From: Eisenbergiella tayi
GTDB taxonomy: Bacteria; Bacillota; Clostridia; Lachnospirales; Lachnospiraceae
Length of the DNA: 64,000 bases
Direction: 5' to 3'
Assembly (NCBI RefSeq): GCF_001881565.1
Contig: NZ_MPDJ01000004.1
Span: 165,126 to 229,125 of the forward strand
Shown in pieces: positions 28,472-34,911 of the stretch (within the stretch, counting starts at the first letter, position 1; every line of letters starts with the position of its first letter). The notes beneath the pieces were generated by a model that saw nothing but the letters and a program-made list of their open reading frames with translations, was not told the DNA's origin and made no database searches. Made by a program: the position numbers and the translations under genes.

Positions 28472-28948
28472 TTAAAATATACTTCCTAAATTAATTGCTT
28501 TAGGATATACTCGTTTCATTTCTTCCCATTCCACAATAAATTTATCCGTTATTGGATATACAATTTTACCTGTCATTGTAGGCTTATCAATTCGATCAAA
28601 TACCTCTATATAAATCAATTTTTTTCTCATTAACTTTCCAAAATAAAAAAAAGGAACTGCTACTGCTGCGCCTGATGATATAATTAGATCTGGTTTTTCT
28701 GAAAGTAAAATTTCTATTGCTAATTTTGAATTAATTATCAGTGCCTTTAGACTGCGATTTGTAGGATAATAGCATGAATACATCTTCTCATCTTTAAGCA
28801 AACTTCGTGCATCTTCCTTATCAAAAGTCACCCAAAATCTATCTTTTTCTTTCCAAAAAGGTTTTAGCATATATAAATGTGCCAAATGCCCTCCTGAAGA
28901 ACCCACAAGGCAAACCTTAATGTCTTGAGACCTTTTTATTTTTTTCAC
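28472..28948 (-). CDS. Alg14-like glycosyltransferase subunit (membrane anchor half)
   Basis: A 158-residue protein homologous to Alg14/Cps14F. It has VCLVGSSGGHLAHL near the N-terminus and PDLIISSGAAVAVPFFYFGK in the middle. It recruits the Alg13-like subunit to the membrane acceptor. A GTG at 28948 with GGGAGGT seven bases ahead is the best start; the ATG at 28966 has no site. The first gene of the very AT-rich cassette, after a 150-bp gap from the Ig-like protein gene. Confidence 0.87.
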   Translation of the reverse strand: MKKIKRSQDIKVCLVGSSGGHLAHLYMLKPFWKEKDRFWVTFDKEDARSLLKDEKMYSCYYPTNRSLKALIINSKLAIEILLSEKPDLIISSGAAVAVPFFYFGKLMRKKLIYIEVFDRIDKPTMTGKIVYPITDKFIVEWEEMKRVYPKAINLGSIF

Positions 28949-29115
28949 TTCAAAACCTCCCTTCATTTACTTTTTCTTGTTTAAAGGAATTAAATTATCA
29001 AACAAATTGTCACAATATTGTTTGCTTATGTTTATAATCTAAAACAGCTTTCATAATTATTATTCAAATAACTCAACAAATTTAAATCTTTTTAGAATTC
29101 AATTATTTAGATTGT

Positions 29116-29925
29116 TTACTCCTCCACCCTAACCACCAAATTTCTAACCTCCGACCGGTTCCCATCCGAATCCACCGTATACAACGTCACCGGATACTCC
29201 CCAGCCGCATTCAAATCCACATGCCCTTCCAGCTTCAAATTATTATAAAGCGTATTATAATCATCCTTATCATCCGTCATCGCCGCTATCACCTGTCCCC
29301 AATTCGGTGCTGTACCAATTTTCGTACTAACCACATCCCCGCTCGTCACCAACACCGGATTCGGCCCAGCCTGCGGCTCTTGACGTTCCTGAGGTTCCTC
29401 ATCCTGTTCATCCTGCCTCCCCTCTTCTCCATCTCCCCCATTCCGTTCCTCCTCTGCATCATTCCTGTCCATATCATCCGGCACAGAACTGCTCTCCTCA
29501 TTACTCTCCGTCTCTGTCTCCGACTCCTCCATCCTGCTTTCATCCATTCCATATTCATCGTCCAGTCCTTCCCCCGCAGCAGGCAGCACATCTCTTCCCA
29601 TATAACTCTCTGCCACAGGAAACGCCCTGGAGGCCTTCCCCACATTATTCGCACTGTCCCTCGCCACATAGGTAACGATCACTTCTTTCCCGTTCGTCCC
29701 CGCTATCTTTTCCACCAGCAGGCTGTCACTCACATCTCCATCCTTCTCATCCATAGCCACAACTCCCTGAAGCAGAAGACTTTCATCCATCCCTTCTTCA
29801 TAGCTCACCGCATTCTCGCCAAATGAGATCACCGGCGCGGTTCTGTCCTTCCCCAGATACAGGAACATACAAACTGCCAGGAGAACAATGTCAATTCCTC
29901 CGATTATGAATACTAACTTTTTCAT
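29116..29925 (-). CDS. Membrane-anchored Ig-like (DUF5011-type) protein in capsule operon
   Basis: A 269-residue protein with one N-terminal membrane helix (about 5-22) and no cleavage site, so the bulk lies outside. An Ig-like/DUF5011-type module follows (YEEGMDESLL to VARDSANNVGKASRAFPV, about 38-108). Then comes a strongly acidic, Glu/Asp/Arg-rich linker (about 115-195) and a second partial module ending AGEYPVTLYTVDSDGNRSEVRNL. It lies directly after the tyrosine kinase gene with AAAGGAGG upstream. A role in attaching or organising polysaccharide at the wall is a guess from position. Confidence 0.7.
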   Translation of the reverse strand: MKKLVFIIGGIDIVLLAVCMFLYLGKDRTAPVISFGENAVSYEEGMDESLLLQGVVAMDEKDGDVSDSLLVEKIAGTNGKEVIVTYVARDSANNVGKASRAFPVAESYMGRDVLPAAGEGLDDEYGMDESRMEESETETESNEESSSVPDDMDRNDAEEERNGGDGEEGRQDEQDEEPQERQEPQAGPNPVLVTSGDVVSTKIGTAPNWGQVIAAMTDDKDDYNTLYNNLKLEGHVDLNAAGEYPVTLYTVDSDGNRSEVRNLVVRVEE

Positions 29926-29943
29926 ATTCCTCTAATGCCTCCT

Positions 29944-30870
29944 TTACTTCAGTTCCTCTATCAATTCCGTATCTTCAGCCAGTTCCACAATATCCATATC
30001 AAGCTGAATCATATCATCCTCAGCGATTACGCCTTCTTCTGCTGTCTTTTCTTTCCCCGATTCTCTGGTACTTTTATTGTCATGGGAATGCAGATTTCCT
30101 TCCCCCTTCACCGCCTTGGCTCCTTTTGTCCCCTTCTGCACCACAGCGGCATGCAGCCCGCCTTCCTCACTATTCCCGTAATACTTTCCGTAATATTTCC
30201 CGTAATACTTCCCATAATAAGCGCCGTAATATCCCTTGCCGCTCATGTTCACCTTATTCAGAATCACGCCTAAAATCCGGCAGTCCACTTTTTCCAGCTG
30301 TTCCTTTACTTTCTGGGCAAATTTATAGCTGATAGCCCCGCTTTCAACCACGATGACGGTTCCGTCGCAATGCTGCGCAGCTACCGCACCGTCAATGACG
30401 CTCCCTAACGGCGGCGTATCCACAATCACATAGTCGTATTCCTTCCGCAGGTATTCGAGCAGCAGCCGAAATGCATCGTTTCCCAATAATTCACTGGGAT
30501 TCGGAGGCACCGGGCCGGAGAAAATCACATAAAAATCAGGGATATTGGTCTTGCAGGATATATCTGAAATGGATGCCTGTCCGCTGAGGTAATGGGACAG
30601 GCCATACCGGGCTGCATTGGTTTTATAACGGCCTTTCAGCACGGATTTCCGAAGATCCGCATCCACAAGGACGACCTTTTTCCCGCCTTCCGCAATTGAC
30701 AGGGCAAGCTGAAAGGATACGCTTGTTTTTCCCTCATTGGGTGTACTGCTGGTTATGGAAATCACTTTCCTGTCTTTTCCTGAAAATTCCAGGTTAGTCC
30801 GCAGGGTCTTATAACTTTCCTTTGTTCTGAAATCCAGCTTTTCTATGGAATTAAATGTGACTGTCTGCAT
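29944..30870 (-). CDS. cpsD: Capsule-regulating tyrosine kinase, CpsD/BY-kinase
   Basis: A 308-residue bacterial tyrosine kinase. It has Walker A TPNEGKTSVSF (about 44-54), Walker A' VVLVDADLRKS (about 69-79) and Walker B VIVDTPP. A Tyr-rich C-terminal cluster contains repeated YGKY units encoded by 12-bp DNA repeats, and an acidic tail follows. It phosphorylates itself on the tyrosine cluster, is activated by the CpsC partner encoded upstream and is reversed by the PHP phosphatase of the same operon. AAAGGAG precedes the ATG. Confidence 0.93.
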   Translation of the reverse strand: MQTVTFNSIEKLDFRTKESYKTLRTNLEFSGKDRKVISITSSTPNEGKTSVSFQLALSIAEGGKKVVLVDADLRKSVLKGRYKTNAARYGLSHYLSGQASISDISCKTNIPDFYVIFSGPVPPNPSELLGNDAFRLLLEYLRKEYDYVIVDTPPLGSVIDGAVAAQHCDGTVIVVESGAISYKFAQKVKEQLEKVDCRILGVILNKVNMSGKGYYGAYYGKYYGKYYGKYYGNSEEGGLHAAVVQKGTKGAKAVKGEGNLHSHDNKSTRESGKEKTAEEGVIAEDDMIQLDMDIVELAEDTELIEELK

Positions 30871-31018
30871 GGTGGCCTTTCTCCTTTATCCGTTGTATCC
30901 GTTTTTGGTAGGTAACAGCCGTACACTCCTGCCGCTCACAGCTGTTCATTTCTGCTTTCCGCACAAGACAACAGCAGAAAAGCAACCGTCCCTTCGATAC
31001 TCTTTTCTGCCTCTCTTA

Positions 31019-31075
31019 CTAGTGCTCTATCCGGCCAGTACTGTCAGCAGCGTTTCTGGCCGGTTGGAGCACTAG
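31019..31075. repeat. Long hairpin between the cpsC and cpsD genes
   Basis: A 20-bp inverted repeat with two mismatches (31019-31038 and 31056-31075, loop 17) lies in the 200-bp gap and overlaps the stop codon of the chain-length regulator gene. No T-run follows on the minus strand, so it is not an obvious terminator. It could tune the ratio of the two proteins or protect the upstream mRNA end. Nothing else is evident in 30871-31018. Confidence 0.65.
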
Positions 31076-31809
31076 CTTCTTTTTACTTTTTTCTTTTTCT
31101 TCTTCCCGTCTTCTTCCCCTTCGTTCAGGGGGATTACCGCCAGGGTGGAAAGCTGCAGATATTTTTCCACGTCTTCGGGTGTCTTTACGGTATCATCCAT
31201 AAGGAAACGCACCAAAATCACGGCAATCATCAGGAATATACCAAGCACACCGCCGATAAATGTATTTTTCATCACACTGGGGCTCGCTTTTTTCATGGGC
31301 ATATTCGCGGTTTCCGACACGTTTACAGCCTGGATGTCCATAACATTCATGATATGGACGGCGGCAGCCTCACGAATGGAATTGGCGAGCTGCATTGCCA
31401 TCACCGGATCGGTATCCTCCACAGTAATAGCCAGGATGCGGGTATCTGTCGGGGTTGTTACGGATACTTTTTTCTTCATCTCTTCATAACTCAGATCCAG
31501 TCCCATTCCCTGTACTACTTCTTCAAGGACAAAACGGCTCTGGATCAGTTCCGCATAGTCTTTGGTCAGCTGAGTGCCCAGCTGGATATCAGAATAGGTA
31601 ACTGCATTGTTTTCCTGCTTATTCAGAATGTAAATTTTAGTGGTGGACTCATATTTGGGGGTGATAAACAGCTGTGTTATCAGAAAGGTACCCAGCGCAG
31701 TCATAATTCCCACCGATACAATCAATGCCAGATTATGTACCAGCACCAGGCAGATTTCCCATAAATCAATTTCTATCTCATCTGTCTGCTGCATTGTGTT
31801 TTCTTCCAT
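31072..31809 (-). CDS. cpsC: Polysaccharide chain-length regulator / kinase activator, CpsC (Wzz family)
   Basis: A 245-residue membrane protein. A short cytoplasmic N-terminus is followed by a helix near residues 19-40. The extracytoplasmic Wzz domain contains TPKYESTTKIYIL and VTTPTDTRILAITVEDTDP, and a second helix (about 188-207, PSVMKNTFIGGVLGIFLMIA) leads to a basic C-terminal tail. It activates the CpsD kinase and sets polymer length. The start is uncertain: ATG 31809 or GTG 31812 with GGAG at a suitable distance, or ATG 31794. Confidence 0.9.
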   Translation of the reverse strand: MEENTMQQTDEIEIDLWEICLVLVHNLALIVSVGIMTALGTFLITQLFITPKYESTTKIYILNKQENNAVTYSDIQLGTQLTKDYAELIQSRFVLEEVVQGMGLDLSYEEMKKKVSVTTPTDTRILAITVEDTDPVMAMQLANSIREAAAVHIMNVMDIQAVNVSETANMPMKKASPSVMKNTFIGGVLGIFLMIAVILVRFLMDDTVKTPEDVEKYLQLSTLAVIPLNEGEEDGKKKKKKVKRS

Positions 31810-31891
31810 CACTTTTGTATTCTCCAATCTGTATTCCTGTTTGCACATCAATTTTGGGCGGTTCTGTTATTTTTAAAATGTCAGGGCTGTA

Positions 31892-32623
31892 TCATATGAT
31901 TTGATCCTTCAGCAGGGCCGTGGGGTTTCCGCAGAATATCTGTTCCATCCGTTCCTCACCCAGCTTTTTTTTCACCCATTCTGCACAGGCTTTCATGTCA
32001 GGGCTTCGTTTTCCTTCGCTTCTATGGGCATCCGTGGCAATAAAATCAATAAGTCCTTCTTTCAAAAGCTTTCTGGTCATATTTTTTACGGAAAAGCCAT
32101 TCTCACCCGTCACGCTGGCGGCATTCACCTGAAAATAGCAGCCTGTGTCCTCTTTCAGTTCCTCTGCCTTGTCTATCCGGCTCATTACATTCACATAGCG
32201 TTCCACATGGGCTGTTATGGGCCGGTATCCAAAGGAGGCGACTCTGCTGAGCGCATCCCGGATATAGGTATAATCCTCTCCGGGCAAAAATTCGATCAGT
32301 ACGTAGCGGGAATCTGCCATAGTCCGTATTTTCCCTTTATCCAGCAATTCCGCAAGCCCATGGCGGTAAAAAATCTCATTCCCCGGATAGAGCCGTACCG
32401 GTATTTTTTCTTTTCCGGCCAGTTCCTGGAGTTCTTCCATTCTCCGGAGTATTCCTTCCGGCGTAACACATCTTCGATCCGGTTTTTGATGAGGAGTGAG
32501 TATGATTTTTTCAATTCCTTCCTCTGCCGCTTTCTTCAGCATAAGCAGAGCCATTTCCACACTTTCCGCCCCGTCATCCACAAGAGGCAGTATATGAGAA
32601 TGGATATCAATCAGTCCATTCAT
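31892..32623 (-). CDS. cpsB: Tyrosine-protein phosphatase CpsB (PHP family)
   Basis: A 243-residue metal-dependent PHP-fold phosphatase. Motifs are DIHSHILPLVDDGA at the N-terminus, TPHQKPD, PGNEIFYRHG, ITAHVERY and IATDAHRSEGKRSP near the C-terminus, which supply the metal ligands. It removes phosphate from the CpsD kinase tail and so opposes the kinase. The ATG has AAAGGGAGAG upstream and overlaps the XRE gene by 17 bp, so the two are coupled. Confidence 0.93.
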   Translation of the reverse strand: MNGLIDIHSHILPLVDDGAESVEMALLMLKKAAEEGIEKIILTPHQKPDRRCVTPEGILRRMEELQELAGKEKIPVRLYPGNEIFYRHGLAELLDKGKIRTMADSRYVLIEFLPGEDYTYIRDALSRVASFGYRPITAHVERYVNVMSRIDKAEELKEDTGCYFQVNAASVTGENGFSVKNMTRKLLKEGLIDFIATDAHRSEGKRSPDMKACAEWVKKKLGEERMEQIFCGNPTALLKDQII

Positions 32624-33044
32624 TCTTTCTTACTCTCCCTTTGAGGGACCGGCTATGGTCTGTTCTGTCCTCTGTCCCCATATCACTGCAGGCAATCAGA
32701 AAGGTCCGCAGGACCTTGGCCGCGTAAAGCCTTTCTTTCTTTGACACATGGTTCAGAAGCTGGTATACAGCCTCGGTTTCTTCCTGGTATGTCCTTCCTG
32801 CATCTTCTGTCTTTTCCTCTTCTTGTGTTCCGAGGATTAAGTAATCCAGAGACATATGGTAGAGTCGGGATATGGCAATCATGGTTTCCACCGACATTCC
32901 GCAGCTGCCTCGTTCGATATCCGCATAATAGGTCGGTACTCTTCCCAGCTTTTCTGCCGCTTCTTTCATGGTGATTCCCAGCTGTCTGCGTTTCTCCCGT
33001 ATCCGATTGCCGGCGGCCTTCCTGTCATAAGTTTCCTTTTCCAT
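32607..33044 (-). CDS. XRE-family regulator at the head of the capsule operon
   Basis: A 145-residue protein. An XRE/Cro helix-turn-helix (about residues 8-65: GNRIREKRRQLGITMKEAAE, then RVPTYYADIERG and SVETMIAISRLY) is followed by a short helical C-terminal part of unknown role. The ATG at 33044 follows GGTGGGAAAG; the in-frame extension to 33083 is rejected. It is the first gene downstream of the invertible segment, about 150 bp from the left repeat, and probably adds a second layer of control on the operon. Confidence 0.88.
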   Translation of the reverse strand: MEKETYDRKAAGNRIREKRRQLGITMKEAAEKLGRVPTYYADIERGSCGMSVETMIAISRLYHMSLDYLILGTQEEEKTEDAGRTYQEETEAVYQLLNHVSKKERLYAAKVLRTFLIACSDMGTEDRTDHSRSLKGRVRKNEWTD

Positions 33045-33191
33045 TCTTTCCCACCTTCCGAAGCTCCCTGATCTGTTATACAATTAAGCCATCCCATGAC
33101 AGGGAAACGGCACATCCGCGGTTTTCCTGTCTGATAACCGGCTTATAAGGCATCAATGGGAGCATGTCGGTTTAAAACTGTTATTGCCTTT

Positions 33192-33219
33192 TTTCGCAAA
33201 ATCTCACCTTATGCGAAAA
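33192..33219 (+). repeat. Left arm of 28-bp inverted repeat (recombination site)
   Basis: Identical, as reverse complement, to 34749-34776 over 28 bp. Internally it has the form of a tyrosine-recombinase core: arm TTTCGCAAAA, 7-bp spacer TCTCACC, arm TTATGCGAAA, with the two arms complementary at nine of ten positions. The spacer is asymmetric, which would set the direction of exchange. Confidence 0.85.
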
Positions 33220-33239
33220 GACGCGTAAGAAGCAGATGT

Positions 33240-33268
33240 ATTCTATATATTTGTAGTACCTCTGACCA
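33240..33268 (-). promoter_or_regulatory. Weak candidate promoter now facing the capsule operon
   Basis: On the minus strand TGGTCA (33268-33263) and TAGAAT (33245-33240) are 17 bp apart, just inside the left repeat and reading into the XRE gene. The -35 box matches consensus at four of six positions, so it would be weaker than the promoter at the other end of the segment. Confidence 0.4.
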
Positions 33269-33272
33269 TTTT

Positions 33273-33289
33273 TTTGACGGCTCAGAAAT
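33273..33289 (+). repeat. Direct repeat copy 1 flanking the recombinase gene
   Basis: A 17-bp sequence starting TTTGACGGCTCA recurs in the same orientation at 34503-34519 with one mismatch. The two copies flank the recombinase gene inside the inverted repeats. A shorter match (TTTTTGACGGC) is seen at 34383-34393 within the gene. Possible recombinase accessory sites or remnant element ends. Confidence 0.6.
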
Positions 33290-33320
33290 GAAAAGGAAGA
33301 TGGAACTGATTCTCCCCCAG

Positions 33321-34475
33321 CTAAGCCGTCATCCGATAATCCGCCATCAGCATTTTTTTCCGCTGCATATCGGAATGGACATAGATACGCATCGTGGTAG
33401 TCACATTGGAATGTCCAAGCAGTTCGCTTACTGTTTTCATGTCAAATCCATGGGAAATGCAGTTTGTGGCAAAAATATGCCGCAGCATGTGAAAATTAAA
33501 GGAGGGGATCCCCAGGCTTTTCAGAATTCTCAGGAACCGGTATTGTAAGGTCCTCGGCTCGGTATATTCTTTTTTCCTTCCCGGCATCAGATAATCCTCC
33601 TGTCTGCCTCTCCATTTTTGCAGAAGTGTAAGCAGATAACCGGGGAGCGGGATCTCTCTGTCTGAATTACCTGATTTGGGGGAAGTAATTGTTATTTTCG
33701 TTCCGGTTGAATAACAGCCTGTTTCCCCGCTGTTACTGCAAAAAGTGCGGATTCTCTGCAGGGTCCTGCCGATATGCATCGTACCTTTCTCAAAACTGAT
33801 ATCGCCCCATTTCAGGGCACACAGTTCTCCAATACGGATTCCGCTGCAGCCGGTCAGGAGGATGCCCATGCAGGTAACATCCCCTTTCAGCGCTTCTTTC
33901 TGCAGGTATGCTTCCAGCTTCCGTATATCTGTTTCCAGCGGGGGATGTACCGGCCTGTGTCTGGCGGCGTAAGGCGCGTGGGGCTGTTCCAGCCCGGTAC
34001 AGTGATATTTGTCCTTCAGGAACTGCAGAATCTGTCCTAAAATAATGTGTATCTGGTGCAGATACTGCTCGGAAAGCTTTTTTCCCTGTTTCCCTTCCCT
34101 CAGAATTTTGAAATATTCTCTGTATGCGGCAAAATCCCAGGCTTCCGCCGGTACGGAACCAATCAGCGGCAGAATATGCTTCTCCGTAATGGAACGATAG
34201 GTGGAAAGTGTGGATTCCTTCCAGGCGCCTCTGCGTTCCTCCAGCCACATCCCGGCGGCCTCCCCTATCGTAAGGCCGATCGGCAGACAGCCATGTCCGC
34301 CTTTTTCCAGGAACTGTTCCCTTTTCTTTAAAAAAAGCTTTTCCTTCACTTCCTTGTAGGTTTTCCCATAGACAGAAGCATATTTTTGACGGCCGTCCGC
34401 CATATTGATTTTATGGTAACGTCCTTCCCAGCGGCCATCCTTCCTTTTATAGATATTTTCCCCTTTTCTTGCCAT
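33321..34475 (-). CDS. Tyrosine-type site-specific recombinase/integrase
   Basis: A 384-residue recombinase. It has an N-terminal arm-binding-like region (RKDGRWEGRYHK), a SAM-like core-binding domain (about 65-165) and a C-terminal catalytic domain. The catalytic residues are visible: Arg in SGIRIGELCALKWGD (about 215), His-x-x-Arg in HMLRHIFATN (about 328) and LGHSNVTTTMRIYVH with the nucleophile Tyr near 363. The ATG at 34475 has GGAGGA upstream. No other phage or conjugative gene is nearby, and it is enclosed by the inverted repeats. A dedicated invertase role is therefore more likely than element integration. Confidence 0.92.
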   Translation of the reverse strand: MARKGENIYKRKDGRWEGRYHKINMADGRQKYASVYGKTYKEVKEKLFLKKREQFLEKGGHGCLPIGLTIGEAAGMWLEERRGAWKESTLSTYRSITEKHILPLIGSVPAEAWDFAAYREYFKILREGKQGKKLSEQYLHQIHIILGQILQFLKDKYHCTGLEQPHAPYAARHRPVHPPLETDIRKLEAYLQKEALKGDVTCMGILLTGCSGIRIGELCALKWGDISFEKGTMHIGRTLQRIRTFCSNSGETGCYSTGTKITITSPKSGNSDREIPLPGYLLTLLQKWRGRQEDYLMPGRKKEYTEPRTLQYRFLRILKSLGIPSFNFHMLRHIFATNCISHGFDMKTVSELLGHSNVTTTMRIYVHSDMQRKKMLMADYRMTA

Positions 34476-34502
34476 AGTCTCCTCCATCGTCCTGACGAAA
34501 TA

Positions 34503-34519
34503 TTTGACGGCTCATAAAT
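34503..34519 (+). repeat. Direct repeat copy 2 flanking the recombinase gene
   Basis: Second copy of the 17-bp repeat at 33273-33289 (16 of 17 identical, same strand). It lies 28 bp upstream of the recombinase start codon. Confidence 0.6.
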
Positions 34520-34590
34520 TAACTGCACCACCTATGGCAACTCAAACGCAGCTTGTATTCCGTAAAAGTAATTACTGTCTGTTTGTCAGC

Positions 34591-34638
34591 AATGTCATTT
34601 CCCGGTAATTTATACCTGATGCGACAGAAAATGACATT
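34591..34638. repeat. AATGTCATTT inverted repeat upstream of the switch promoter
   Basis: A perfect 10-bp dyad (34591-34600 and 34629-34638) with a 28-bp spacer; a further related AATGTCA lies at about 34724-34730. They bracket the promoter region of the segment and may bind a regulator or the recombinase. Function inferred only from position. Confidence 0.4.
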
Positions 34639-34662
34639 TCAATATATTTTTTTACGCATTAA

Positions 34663-34691
34663 TTGACAAAATACAAAACTTGTCTTACAAT
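34663..34691 (+). promoter_or_regulatory. Near-consensus promoter inside the invertible segment
   Basis: TTGACA (34663-34668) and TACAAT (34686-34691) are separated by exactly 17 bp, with A/T-rich DNA upstream. The predicted start near 34698 sends transcription rightward through the right repeat, away from the capsule genes, to a terminator at 34832-34861. After inversion the same promoter would read into the XRE/capsule operon with a leader of about 225 nt. Confidence 0.75.
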
Positions 34692-34748
34692 AAATTCCAG
34701 TGTTGAGTTTATAATTACCATAAAATGTCAGTTTAAAACTTACTCTAA

Positions 34749-34776
34749 TTTTCGCATAAGGTGAGATTTTGCGAAA
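34749..34776 (-). repeat. Right arm of 28-bp inverted repeat (recombination site)
   Basis: Exact reverse complement of 33192-33219, lying 50-60 bp downstream of the predicted start of the switch promoter. Same arm-spacer-arm layout as the left copy. Confidence 0.85.
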
Positions 34777-34831
34777 TAAAAAACGGGAAATAAAACATCC
34801 GCAGGGATGAAAAGCTTCGCACGCCAAAAAA

Positions 34832-34861
34832 AGCAGATGCCGGTTAAGCATCTGCTTTTTT
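34832..34861. terminator. Bidirectional intrinsic terminator
   Basis: A 9-bp stem AGCAGATGC/GCATCTGCT with a 7-nt loop (34832-34856) is flanked by A-runs on the left and T-runs on the right, so it can work in both directions. It ends the alpha-glucoside operon on the minus strand and would also stop the outward promoter of the invertible segment. Confidence 0.85.
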
Positions 34862-34911
34862 GCTGTTGCCATATTTCATACAGTAATGACCAGAAATAAA
34901 TTAATTAAACC

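Larger units (their letters stand above)
33192..34776. other. Candidate invertible promoter segment (inverton) carrying its own recombinase
   Basis: A 28-bp perfect inverted repeat bounds a 1.6-kb segment that holds a tyrosine recombinase gene and a strong outward-facing promoter at its right end. The segment lies immediately upstream of the XRE/capsule operon. Recombination between the repeats would flip the promoter to face that operon. Of the gene-free stretch 34476-34911, the parts before and after 34749 hold the promoter, repeats, right arm and a bidirectional terminator. Inversion itself is inferred. Confidence 0.75.

Noticed and set aside
33276..33330. GACGGCT/AGCCGTC stem as a terminator of the recombinase gene
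   Set aside because: On the minus strand it is followed by As rather than Ts, and its loop is 41 nt.
33321..34475. Prophage or integrative element indicated by the integrase
   Set aside because: No phage, conjugation, relaxase or replication genes are near; the inverted repeats and capsule promoter context favour a local invertase.
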